Assembly (NCBI GenBank): GCA_020073305.1
Contig: JAIQFK010000007.1
Location: 1 to 64,000, forward strand
DNA length: 64,000 nt
Direction: 5' to 3'
Source of the DNA: Terriglobia bacterium
GTDB lineage: Bacteria; Acidobacteriota; Terriglobia; Bryobacterales; Bryobacteraceae
Shown: piece by piece, positions 51,269-59,133 of the stretch
Position numbering within the stretch: the first letter of the stretch is position 1
How the letters are laid out: each line of letters starts with the position of its first letter
Position numbers and translations under genes: made by a program
Notes under the pieces: model-generated
The model's database searches: none
Seen by the model: the letters and a program-made list of their open reading frames with translations, nothing else
Told to the model about the DNA's origin: nothing

Positions 51269-51643
51269 ATGGCAGTGGAGCGAAATCACATGGAGCTATT
51301 TTCCTGGGACGGAGTGCGGACAGAGGTCATGAGTCCCAAGATATCGCGGAAAGTGATTTCAGGAGAGCGCGCTATGGTGGCCCAGGTGTTCATCGCGAAA
51401 GACGCGGTGGTGCCGACCCATCAGCACGAGAGCGAACAGCTCACTTACATTCTCGAGGGCGCGCTCAAATTCGAGATCGAAGGGCGCGAGATCGTGGTCC
51501 GCAAAGGCGAGGTGCTACACATTCCTTCGAACGTACCGCACCGGGCGGTGGCGCTCGAGGACACGCTCGACCTGGACATCTTCAGCCCGATTCGGCTTGA
51601 CTGGCTGACGGGGCAGGACGACTATCTCCGAAGAGGCGAATGA
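51269..51643 (+). CDS. Small cupin-domain protein
   Basis: A single-domain cupin of 124 residues. The first cupin motif is VVPTHQHESEQLTYILEG with His-His-Glu metal ligands, and the second is LHIPSNVPHRAVALED with a later His. There is no signal peptide. Single-domain cupins of this form include dioxygenases, isomerases and sensors. The stop codon overlaps the start of the SDR gene, so they form a translational pair; the cupin may act on the product or substrate of the SDR. An internal ATG at 51290 is an alternative start. Confidence 0.85.
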   Translation: MAVERNHMELFSWDGVRTEVMSPKISRKVISGERAMVAQVFIAKDAVVPTHQHESEQLTYILEGALKFEIEGREIVVRKGEVLHIPSNVPHRAVALEDTLDLDIFSPIRLDWLTGQDDYLRRGE

Positions 51644-52434
51644 TGGATCTCGGGCTGAGGGACCGGGTGGCGATTGTCGCGGCCTCGAGCCAGGGCTTGG
51701 GGAAGGCGGTGGCCCTGGCGCTGGCGCGCGAAGGAGCGAAGCTGGTGATTTGCGCGCGGACCGCCGAGAGAATTCTGGCAGCCGCGGAGGAAATCCGCAC
51801 GGCGACTGGCGTTGAAGTGCTGGCTCGCGCGATGGACGTCACTCACGGTGATGAAGTGCGCGGGCTGGTGGAGGAAACGCTCAAGCGATTCGGGCGCATC
51901 GATGTCTGCGTGACCAACGCAGGGGGACCGCCCTCGAAGGCGTTCGCCGAGACGTCGGTGGATGACTGGACATCCGCGGTGAATCTCAACCTGATGAGCA
52001 CGGTCTATTTCGCGCGTGCAGTGCTTCCTGTCATGCAGAAGCAGCGCTGGGGACGCTTCATCACCATCACTTCGGTTGCCGTGAAGCAGCCGATTGATGG
52101 TCTGATTCTGTCGAACTCGGTCCGGTCGGCGGTGAGCGGTCTGGTGAAGAGCTTGGCCAATGAATACGGAAGGTTCAACGTCCTGGTGAATAACGTCTGC
52201 CCTGGATATACGCGCACCGGCAGGCTCACCGAGCTTTCGACTCGCCTCGCGGCCAGCCGGGGCACGACGCCCGAACAGATTCAAGGGCAGTGGACGGATC
52301 AAATCCCGCTGGCGCGCCTGGCGGAAGTCGAAGAGTTCGCCAGCGTCGTGGCATTTCTGGCGTCCGAGCGCGCCAGTTATCTGACGGGTACATCGATCGC
52401 GGTGGATGGCGGGTTAGTACGAGGCGTCACCTAA
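51643..52434 (+). CDS. Atypical short-chain dehydrogenase/reductase
   Basis: A Rossmann-fold protein of 263 residues from ATG 51643 (six bases after GAGG; an ATG at 51640 is also possible). The cofactor region is VAIVAASSQGLGKAV, with NAGG in place of NNAG. S144 in ITSV is the catalytic-serine position. The expected YxxxK is altered: the residues aligned to Tyr and Lys are L156 and V160 in ILSNSVRSAVSG. This pattern belongs to a known divergent SDR clade. The enzyme may therefore be inactive, use another residue, or have a non-redox role. It follows the cupin gene with a stop-start overlap (TGATG). Confidence 0.85.
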   Translation: MDLGLRDRVAIVAASSQGLGKAVALALAREGAKLVICARTAERILAAAEEIRTATGVEVLARAMDVTHGDEVRGLVEETLKRFGRIDVCVTNAGGPPSKAFAETSVDDWTSAVNLNLMSTVYFARAVLPVMQKQRWGRFITITSVAVKQPIDGLILSNSVRSAVSGLVKSLANEYGRFNVLVNNVCPGYTRTGRLTELSTRLAASRGTTPEQIQGQWTDQIPLARLAEVEEFASVVAFLASERASYLTGTSIAVDGGLVRGVT

Positions 52435-52489
52435 GTAACTTGACACACTCCGATATCTATACGATAACTGCCGGTGGAGGATTCATACC

Positions 52490-53302
52490 TTGAAAAGCAG
52501 TTTATTGCCAATGCGATTGGTGTGTCTGGCTGGGTGCTTACTGGCGCCGTACGCGGCTCTTGCTGATAGCGACCGTGGGGGCCGCGACGCTTGCAAGAGC
52601 CTGCCGACTTTCTCGGCCGTACAGAGCGCGCTGACCTCAGTGGTCGCTGGAGGAGGCAATAGCGGCCTGGGCTTCAACATGTGGGCCACGGTGGTGAACC
52701 GTGACGGCGTGGTGTGCCTGGTGACGTTTTCCGGGACGGATCGAGGCTCACAGTGGCCTGGAAGCCGCGTGATTTCGGCGCAGAAAGCGAACACGGCGAA
52801 TGCTTTCAGTCTGCCTGGATTTGCTTTGTCGACCGCAAATCTCTATTCTGCCGTGCAGCCCGGCGGCTCGCTGTTTGGTTTGCAGGAAAGTAATCCCGTG
52901 GACACCGGTGTGGCTTACGGCGGCAATTCCACGAATTACGGGCAGCCGAATGATCCCATGGTGGGGCAGAAGATTGGCGGCGTGAACGTGTTCGGCGGCG
53001 GACTGGCACTTTATGACAAGACCGGCGCGCTGGTAGGCGCGATCGGTGTGAGCGGCGACACCTCCTGCACGGATCATGTGATTGCGTGGAAGGTCCGGCA
53101 CGCCCTGAACTTCGACGATGTACCGGCCGGAGTCGCACCGGGAGCGCCCAAGGGCACGGATAACATCATCTTCGACATCAACCCCGATGCACACGGGCAT
53201 CCGGTCAGCACGAGCACCTTCGGCCATCCGGCTTGCTCGACCGACGTGGTGACGATTGGCAACAAGCTGGTTACTGATTTTCCTGTCGGTCCGAATCCAT
53301 AG
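52490..53302 (+). CDS. Exported DUF336/GlcG-HbpS-family protein
   Basis: A protein of 270 residues with a signal peptide (LVCLAGCLLAPYAALA). A TTG start at 52490 is favoured because GGAGG lies at 52476-52480 with a nine-base spacer; ATG 52511 is the alternative. The mature protein matches the GlcG/HbpS/DUF336 family: VVNRDGVVCLVTFSG, SRVISAQKANTANAFS, FGGGLALYDKTGALVGAIGVSGDTSCTDHVIAWKVR. Family members include a haem-binding extracellular protein. Four or more cysteines (C35, C76, C192, C248 approximately) could form disulfides. It is monocistronic. Confidence 0.85.
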   Translation: MKSSLLPMRLVCLAGCLLAPYAALADSDRGGRDACKSLPTFSAVQSALTSVVAGGGNSGLGFNMWATVVNRDGVVCLVTFSGTDRGSQWPGSRVISAQKANTANAFSLPGFALSTANLYSAVQPGGSLFGLQESNPVDTGVAYGGNSTNYGQPNDPMVGQKIGGVNVFGGGLALYDKTGALVGAIGVSGDTSCTDHVIAWKVRHALNFDDVPAGVAPGAPKGTDNIIFDINPDAHGHPVSTSTFGHPACSTDVVTIGNKLVTDFPVGPNP

Positions 53303-53366
53303 CTGCCGCCCTGCGCAGCGGCGTGGCGCGCAAACCCTACCGGTCCCTAAGGTATGATCCATCTGT

Positions 53367-53792
53367 ATGAACTGGCAGCAAGAGGCGCTGTTGGCCATGC
53401 GGGCGGTTCTTGCCTGCGTGCTTGGGGGCCTCGTGGGATGGCAGCGCGAACATCTTGGGATCGAAGCGGGGGTACGCACGTTCGCCGCGGTGTCGCTGGG
53501 CGCGTGCGTTTTCGGGCTGATCTACCCGTCTGATACTCGCATTGCCGCACAAATCGTGACCGGGATCGGATTTTTGGGCGCCGGCGTGATCATGCGCGGG
53601 CGAATGCACATTCACGGCCTCACTACAGCTGCATCGCTCTGGGCGGTCGCGTCCATCGGGCTGGCAGTCGCCTACGGAAAAATCATATTGGGGTCGTCGG
53701 TCACGATCATCCTTTTCATCCTGCTCGCCATCCCGCTCAAGAAGTGGGAGCGCGAGAAAGGGTTGATCGAGAATCGCAAGCCGGGAGCCTGA
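53367..53792 (+). CDS. MgtC/SapB-family membrane protein
   Basis: An integral membrane protein of 141 residues with four predicted helices. It has the family hallmarks LRAVLACVLGGLVGWQREHLG, AGVRTFAAVSLGACVFGL, IVTGIGFLGAGVI and HGLTTAASLWAVASIGLAVAYG. The C-terminal soluble ACT-like domain of longer MgtC proteins is absent. MgtC proteins influence magnesium homeostasis, F-type ATP synthase activity and survival in low magnesium. It is located 51 bp upstream of the UPF0182 gene on the same strand and may be co-transcribed with it. Confidence 0.9.
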   Translation: MNWQQEALLAMRAVLACVLGGLVGWQREHLGIEAGVRTFAAVSLGACVFGLIYPSDTRIAAQIVTGIGFLGAGVIMRGRMHIHGLTTAASLWAVASIGLAVAYGKIILGSSVTIILFILLAIPLKKWEREKGLIENRKPGA

Positions 53793-53843
53793 ACCGCCAC
53801 TCGCCCTCGTGTGATCGGTCCTGTGACATAATCACCGCAGCAC

Positions 53844-56570
53844 ATGCCTCAATATCAATTGCCGCGCAGGCAGTCGCGCCCGCGAACGCTTCGCATCGCG
53901 CTGATCGTGATCGCCGTGCTTATCCTGATCGGCGCGCGCACGATTGCCTCGACCGTCATCGATTACAAATGGTGGAAAGAACTCGGGCAGGTCGATACCT
54001 GGCTGAACCTGTACCTGTACGGCGTGGGCCCGCTGGCAGCCGCTACGGTCATTTCTTTCGCTTTTCTCTGGGTGGCACACGCCCGCGCATTGAAGTTTGC
54101 GGGCACTTCGCTCGGCGAGCACAAGACCTACGCCAAACTCGCGGCGCTGGCGGCGCTGGCACTGGGATTCTTTGTTTCCGCCGGGGCGCTGGACACTTGG
54201 ACGGTGGTCCGCTACCTCGGCAGCCGCCATCTTCCGGGCGACGCAACAGCCTGGCACGACCCGGTGTTCGGCCGCTCGCTGGCTTTCTATTTGTTTGATC
54301 TTCCCTTTTATTCGGATCTGCGGCAGTACGTGCTGGCGCTCATCGTCGTGGCCATCCTGGTCTACTGGATCACCGCACGCGTCTGGCAGTTGCGGTACCG
54401 GATTCCCGAGCTACGGGAGATGCGCGAGATCGACCCTGGTATTTTTCGCCTCGAAGGCGGGCTGGAGTCGAAGTTCCTACGCGGCGCGGCGGTGGTTGCT
54501 CTCCTCGCTCTGGCGTTCCGATTTTTTCTCGGGCGCTACGAGATGGTGCTGAACCAGCACAATTTCCTGGTGGGTGTGGACTATGTCGATAACTTCATCG
54601 GCCTGCCACTGCAATGGCTGCTGATCGCGGCGTGCCTGCTGGCCGCCGTCTTCGTGTGGGCGGGCCGCTGGGTTCTTGCCGCGGCGATGGCTCTGGCCCT
54701 CGTGGTCCGGTTCCTGGTGCCGGGCCTGGTTTCCGCTCTGTATGTAAAGCCGAATGAGATCTCGCTCGAGCGGCCTTATATAGAAGCTCACATCGAAGCC
54801 ACACGCAGCGCGTTCGCGATTGAGAAGCGCTCCGCTGAAATCCAATTCAAGGTCGATCCGAACGCCCAAATCGATCCGGCGCGCCATCGCAACCTGCTGG
54901 AAAATGTGCGCCTGTGGGACTGGCGCCCATTCCACGACACCGTTTCCCAGACGCAAGCGCTGCGATCCTATTACGTGTTCCCGGACACGGACGTGGATCG
55001 CTACACGATAGGCGGAAATTACCGCCAGGTGCTGCTCTCTCCGAGGGAACTGGATATCCACCAGGTGACCGGCGCGAGCCAGAGCTGGATCAATTCTCAT
55101 TTCATCTATACGCACGGCTACGGGCTGGTGCTGGCGGATGTCAGCCACATACGTCCCGACGGCCTGCCGGTGTTCCTGATTCAGAACATGCCTCCGGAAG
55201 TGACGGCGCCCGGAATGAAGCTCGCGCGGCCGGAAATCTACTACGGCGAGACGGTACACGAACCCATTTTCATGGAGACACGCCAGGAGGAATTTAACTA
55301 TCCGTCCGGAGCGGACAACGTGCACTCGGTCTACACCGGCAAGGGCGGATTTGCCATCGCCTCTTTCCCCATGCGGCTGGCGGCAGCTATCGACCAGGGC
55401 GATTTCAATATCCTGCTGACGGGCTACTTCACGGATCGAAGCAGAATGATGATCCGCCGCCGGGTTCGCAACAGGCTCGAATACCTGGCGAGTTTCCTCG
55501 AGTGGGATACGGATCCATATCTGGTGATCACCGCAGACGGACGCCTGGTGTGGATCGTGGATGGGTACACCACATCGGACGCCCACCCGTATTCGCGTAC
55601 CGTCGATGTTTCGAACATCGGCTCCGTCAACTATATGCGCAACGCGGTGAAGGCGACGGTTGACGCCTATGATGGCACCACTAATCTGTATATCTTCGCG
55701 CCGTCCGATCCCATCATTCAGGCATATCGCAACCTGTTTCCTACGTTGTTCCATCCGGCTTCTGAAATGCCGGCGGACTTACGCGCGCATGCCAGGTATC
55801 CGGAGATCCTGTTCCGGACTCAAGCGGAGATCTACCGCACCTACCACATGCTCGATCCACAGGCTTTTTATAACAAGGAGGACGTTTGGGACATCGCCAG
55901 TTACAGCAACGGCCAGAACAATCAGCGCGAGCCCATGACCCCCACTTACGTGGTCGCGTCGCTGCCCAGTCAGGACCGGCCGGAATTCATGTTGATTCTG
56001 CCCTTCACGCCGCGCACGAAGGATAACCTCATCGGCCTGATGGTTGGGCGCTGCGACGGAGAGAACCTGGGTGAACTGGTTGTGCTTCAGCTCTCGAAAC
56101 AAGAGTTGATCCGCGGTCCCATGCAGGTCGATGCAGCCATCAATCAGGACCAGAATATTTCCAAAGATCTGACGCTGTGGAATCAACAGGGTTCGCAGGT
56201 ATTGCGCGGGCAGACGCTCGTCTTGCCGGTCAACAACACGTTTCTGTATGTGGAGCCGGTCTACATCCAGGCAACCCAGGCGCGGATGCCTCAGTTAAAG
56301 AAGGTGGTCTTGGCCGTGGGTGACCGTCTGATTTACACGGATACCTACGAGCAGGCAGTGGCCGAATTGGGCGGAGGGGCGGGGCGGGCAATCGAGGCAG
56401 TGCAGAAAACAGCCACGCCACCTGGCGCTCCAAGCGCTCCACCCAGTACCGGCGACCGGCGCCTCGAGAGCATCAAGCAACACTTGCAGCGTTACAAGGA
56501 GCTGGCCGGAAAGGGACGCTGGGCGGAAGCCGGTAAAGAACTGGATGCGATCGAATCTGAGTTGAAGTAA
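53844..56570 (+). CDS. UPF0182-family large membrane protein
   Basis: A protein of 908 residues. Residues 1-300 carry about seven transmembrane helices (TLRIALIVIAVLILIGARTI, PLAAATVISFAFLWVA and others). The remaining 600 residues are outside and match the UPF0182/COG1615 family: NLLENVRLWDWRPFHDTVSQTQALRSYYVFPDTDVDRY, DAHPYSRTVDVSNIGSVNYMRNAVKATVDAYDG and MTPTYVVASLPSQDRPEFMLILPFTP. The extreme C-terminus is helical and charged (LESIKQHLQRYKELAGKGRWAEAGKEL). No enzymatic activity is established for the family, which occurs in actinobacteria, cyanobacteria and acidobacteria. Confidence 0.92.
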   Translation: MPQYQLPRRQSRPRTLRIALIVIAVLILIGARTIASTVIDYKWWKELGQVDTWLNLYLYGVGPLAAATVISFAFLWVAHARALKFAGTSLGEHKTYAKLAALAALALGFFVSAGALDTWTVVRYLGSRHLPGDATAWHDPVFGRSLAFYLFDLPFYSDLRQYVLALIVVAILVYWITARVWQLRYRIPELREMREIDPGIFRLEGGLESKFLRGAAVVALLALAFRFFLGRYEMVLNQHNFLVGVDYVDNFIGLPLQWLLIAACLLAAVFVWAGRWVLAAAMALALVVRFLVPGLVSALYVKPNEISLERPYIEAHIEATRSAFAIEKRSAEIQFKVDPNAQIDPARHRNLLENVRLWDWRPFHDTVSQTQALRSYYVFPDTDVDRYTIGGNYRQVLLSPRELDIHQVTGASQSWINSHFIYTHGYGLVLADVSHIRPDGLPVFLIQNMPPEVTAPGMKLARPEIYYGETVHEPIFMETRQEEFNYPSGADNVHSVYTGKGGFAIASFPMRLAAAIDQGDFNILLTGYFTDRSRMMIRRRVRNRLEYLASFLEWDTDPYLVITADGRLVWIVDGYTTSDAHPYSRTVDVSNIGSVNYMRNAVKATVDAYDGTTNLYIFAPSDPIIQAYRNLFPTLFHPASEMPADLRAHARYPEILFRTQAEIYRTYHMLDPQAFYNKEDVWDIASYSNGQNNQREPMTPTYVVASLPSQDRPEFMLILPFTPRTKDNLIGLMVGRCDGENLGELVVLQLSKQELIRGPMQVDAAINQDQNISKDLTLWNQQGSQVLRGQTLVLPVNNTFLYVEPVYIQATQARMPQLKKVVLAVGDRLIYTDTYEQAVAELGGGAGRAIEAVQKTATPPGAPSAPPSTGDRRLESIKQHLQRYKELAGKGRWAEAGKELDAIESELK

Positions 56571-56571
56571 A

Positions 56572-56874
56572 TCAATCCGCCGTGTGCCGGATCGCGTTCG
56601 GCTCCACGTACTCCACCGCCGAGTTTGGCTTTAGATCTCGAAGGAGAGTCTGCGTGTCCTTCGTGCGAGAGTGCACCAGCATCGCGCCATCGCCACCAAC
56701 GTCCTTGACATGATCTATGTCTTCTTTGGACAGAATCTCCTTAATCGTGGCGGGGTCCGTGCCTTTGCGGAATTTTACGATCACTTCGTTCGGCGCCACT
56801 TTCGCGTCCTTCTGAGCCAACACCAGCATGGCAAAAAAGACGCAAATCAGCGATACGCACAACGCTCGGAACAT
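56572..56874 (-). CDS. Free-standing inhibitor-I9/propeptide-like secreted protein
   Basis: A complete protein of 100 residues with a signal peptide (LCVSLICVFFAMLVLAQ). The remainder (VAPNEVIVKFRKGTDPATIKEILSKE ... VEYVEPNAIRH) is the fold and motif pattern of subtilase propeptides and the I9 inhibitors, ending in YVEPN, the region that normally occupies the protease active site. No subtilisin catalytic domain follows: the stop at 56572 is immediately beyond. It could inhibit or chaperone a protease made elsewhere. It is convergent with UPF0182 (1 bp apart) and divergent from the serine hydrolase gene. Confidence 0.75.
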   Translation of the reverse strand: MFRALCVSLICVFFAMLVLAQKDAKVAPNEVIVKFRKGTDPATIKEILSKEDIDHVKDVGGDGAMLVHSRTKDTQTLLRDLKPNSAVEYVEPNAIRHTAD

Positions 56875-56959
56875 ACGGTTGCACTCTGAGCCGCGACCAA
56901 AGGACGCGGTCTTAGTCCTTCATCACCATCTTCTCAAAGATATACTACTCCAAGACATT

Positions 56960-58255
56960 ATGAACCAGAAAATCCCTCAACCATTTATGACTCGCTGCAT
57001 CCTTGCGGTGTGGATACTGGCAGCCTGTGCAGCCGCGGCGGGCCAGGGGCTGCCGGCCGCGAAGCCCGAATCCGTTGGCCTTTCATCAGAACGGCTGGAG
57101 CGGATCGCCACCGCCGTCCAGCGCAACGTCGACGACAAGAGAATTGCAGGCGCGGTCACGCTCGTGGCGCGGCGCGGTCAGATCGCCTGGCTGAAGGCGC
57201 AGGGGATGATGGACCGCGAAGCCGGCACGGCGATGCGAACGGATGCCATCTTCCGCATCTGCTCCATGAACAAGCCCATCACGAGTCTCGCGGTGATGAT
57301 GCTATACGAGGAAGGGCGTTTCCTGCTCGACGACCCGGTATCGAAATACATTCCCGAGTTCAAGAATCCCAAGGTGCTGGTAAAACCGGCGTCGGGCCCG
57401 TCCTATACCATTCCCGCGACGAAAGAGATCACCATCCGCAACCTGCTGACGCACACTTCGGGTCTCACCTATCACTGGAACCCGGATCTCGGCCAGATGT
57501 ATAAGGACGCCAATGTCGCACACGGCTTGCTCCCCTACGACGGCACGATCGGCGACAGTGTGAAACGCCTCGCCGGGCTGCCGCTGCTGTTCAACCCCGG
57601 AGAACGTTTCGAGTACAGTTTGGGCGTCGACGTTCTAGGCTATCTGGTGGAAGTCGTGTCGGGCAAAAAGCTCGACGACTTCTTCCGGACGAGAATCTTC
57701 GAGCCACTGGGGATGAAAGACACGTATTTCTACGTGCCCGAGAATAAGCTAAACCAGCTTGCCGCCGCCTACACTTGGTACGACGGCAAGGGTCTCAGCC
57801 GCTTCCCCGAAACGCCGATTGTGGAGGGAGCATTCTCCTATTCCGCGGATTATCCGTACCGGGGAGCCAGAAAGCTTTACTCGGGCGGCGCAGGCCTGTG
57901 CTCGACGGCAGCCGATTACGCCCGCTTCTGCCAGATGATGCTTGACGGCGGCAAGGCGGGCGCCACGCGCCTGATCAGCCGCAAATCTGTTGAATTGATG
58001 ACCCACGACAAGTTGGGCAAAGTCAGCCCGGATCAAGGCTTCGGGCTTGGCTTTGGCGTCGATGGCATCAAGTCGCCCCTGGCGGAACTGGGGTCACCGG
58101 GTGAGTACAATTGGGGCGGGTTCTTCTACACGGCGTTCGTGATCGACCCGAAAGAACAGATGATCACGGTTTTCATGGCGCAGTTGCATCCCGAAGGCAA
58201 CCTGAACCTCGACCGTCTCATCCACGTGCTGGCGTATCAGGCCATCATCGACTGA
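56960..58255 (+). CDS. Serine hydrolase, class C beta-lactamase fold
   Basis: A protein of 431 residues from ATG 56960 (ATG 56987 is the alternative), with a signal peptide (TRCILAVWILAACAAAAGQG). The family motifs are SMNK at 102-105 (SxxK nucleophile) and YSL at 219-221 (YxN-like). HTSGL and the C-terminal WGGFFYTAFVIDP region agree with the EstB/class C group. Members are esterases, D-aminopeptidases or carboxypeptidases acting in the periplasm; few are true beta-lactamases. It converges with the DUF1080 gene 11 bp beyond. Confidence 0.9.
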   Translation: MNQKIPQPFMTRCILAVWILAACAAAAGQGLPAAKPESVGLSSERLERIATAVQRNVDDKRIAGAVTLVARRGQIAWLKAQGMMDREAGTAMRTDAIFRICSMNKPITSLAVMMLYEEGRFLLDDPVSKYIPEFKNPKVLVKPASGPSYTIPATKEITIRNLLTHTSGLTYHWNPDLGQMYKDANVAHGLLPYDGTIGDSVKRLAGLPLLFNPGERFEYSLGVDVLGYLVEVVSGKKLDDFFRTRIFEPLGMKDTYFYVPENKLNQLAAAYTWYDGKGLSRFPETPIVEGAFSYSADYPYRGARKLYSGGAGLCSTAADYARFCQMMLDGGKAGATRLISRKSVELMTHDKLGKVSPDQGFGLGFGVDGIKSPLAELGSPGEYNWGGFFYTAFVIDPKEQMITVFMAQLHPEGNLNLDRLIHVLAYQAIID

Positions 58256-58266
58256 CAGGCCCGGCA

Positions 58267-58932
58267 CTACTTCATCTTCTCGCCTAACGGCCGGATGGAA
58301 ACTTCCTTGAAAAAGACAATGTCGTTGTCGCTGTGATTCTGCAATCCGAAATAGCCTTCGATGGGGCGTGGTCCGTGTTGCGGCTCGAAGTCGAATTTCC
58401 GCGGAGGAACGGGCTGTCCTTCGGTATAGTCGGTGACCTTCACTCCGTTCACCAAGACCACGGTCCGCGGGCCGTCGAGGGTGATCTCCATGGTGTTCCA
58501 CTCCGGCCCGGGTTTGCCGGGCTTGGCCAGCGGCTTGGTCAATGAATAAAGCGTTCCAGTGATGTGATACTCGTCCTCGTTGGACTTCTCGGGTTCGTTG
58601 TCGATCTGCACCTCGTAACCATAATGCACGGGCATCCATTCCTCTCGCGGTTCAAGTGGGATGCGGATAAACACGCCGGAGTTGCTGTTGTGCTCGCGCA
58701 TCTTGTAGACGACGTGCAGCGTGCAATTCGAAATCTTTCCGCCCTTCCAGTAGAGCAGTCCCATGCCGCCATGCGTGCGGATCAAGCCCTCTTCAACGCT
58801 CATTGAGCCCGGGCCGACGTGCTGCCAGCCGGTAAGGTCCTTGCCGTTGAACAGCGGCTTCCAATCGGCGGATAGCGCGGCCGTGGACGCAGCGCACAAG
58901 AGGCACACGACGAAGATCAATTGTTTGAGCAT
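58267..58932 (-). CDS. Exported DUF1080 (3-keto-disaccharide hydrolase-like) protein
   Basis: A protein of 221 residues from ATG 58932, with a signal peptide (LKQLIFVVCLLCAASTAALSA). The concanavalin-like fold of DUF1080 is recognisable: WKPLFNGKDLTGWQHVG, HNSNSGVFIRIPLEPREEW, GYEVQIDNEP, GPEWNTMEITLDG and the ending IEGYFGLQNHSDNDIVFFKEVSIRPL. Some members cleave 3-keto-glycosides, after oxidation by Gfo/Idh enzymes. A Gfo/Idh oxidoreductase is present at 1594 but is far away. The start lies 33 bp from the tRNA-Met 3' end. Confidence 0.9.
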   Translation of the reverse strand: MLKQLIFVVCLLCAASTAALSADWKPLFNGKDLTGWQHVGPGSMSVEEGLIRTHGGMGLLYWKGGKISNCTLHVVYKMREHNSNSGVFIRIPLEPREEWMPVHYGYEVQIDNEPEKSNEDEYHITGTLYSLTKPLAKPGKPGPEWNTMEITLDGPRTVVLVNGVKVTDYTEGQPVPPRKFDFEPQHGPRPIEGYFGLQNHSDNDIVFFKEVSIRPLGEKMK

Positions 58933-58964
58933 ACAGACATTATGATCACATTCAGGAAGCAAAC

Positions 58965-59041
58965 TGGTGGCGGCGGAGCGATTCGAACGCTCGACCTACG
59001 GATTATGAGACCGTCGCTCTAACCAACTGAGCTACGCCGCC
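58965..59041 (-). tRNA. tRNA-Met, elongator-type (anticodon CAU)
   Basis: Read on the minus strand, a cloverleaf folds: the acceptor stem pairs 59041-59035 with 58975-58969, and the T stem GAGCG/CGCTC encloses TTCGAAT. The anticodon loop CTCATAA gives CAU. The anticodon stem has one T-T mismatch next to the loop. The D arm GCTC...GAGC and loop AGTTGGTTA match elongator tRNA-Met. A discriminator A (58968) and an encoded CCA (58967-58965) follow. An Ile-CAU (lysidine) identity cannot be ruled out by sequence alone. Confidence 0.93.
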
Positions 59042-59133
59042 TGTTAGGAGGGGATCGCTTTTAAGAGTTTACCAAACGGCTTCGCGGATTCGGAACGGAA
59101 CGGCGCGCCTGTGGGATGATGGCAGTTTCAGCC

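Noticed and set aside
54477-55754. Open frame antisense to the UPF0182 gene
   Set aside because: The forward frame matches a family along its whole length; the reverse has an Arg/His-rich low-information composition.
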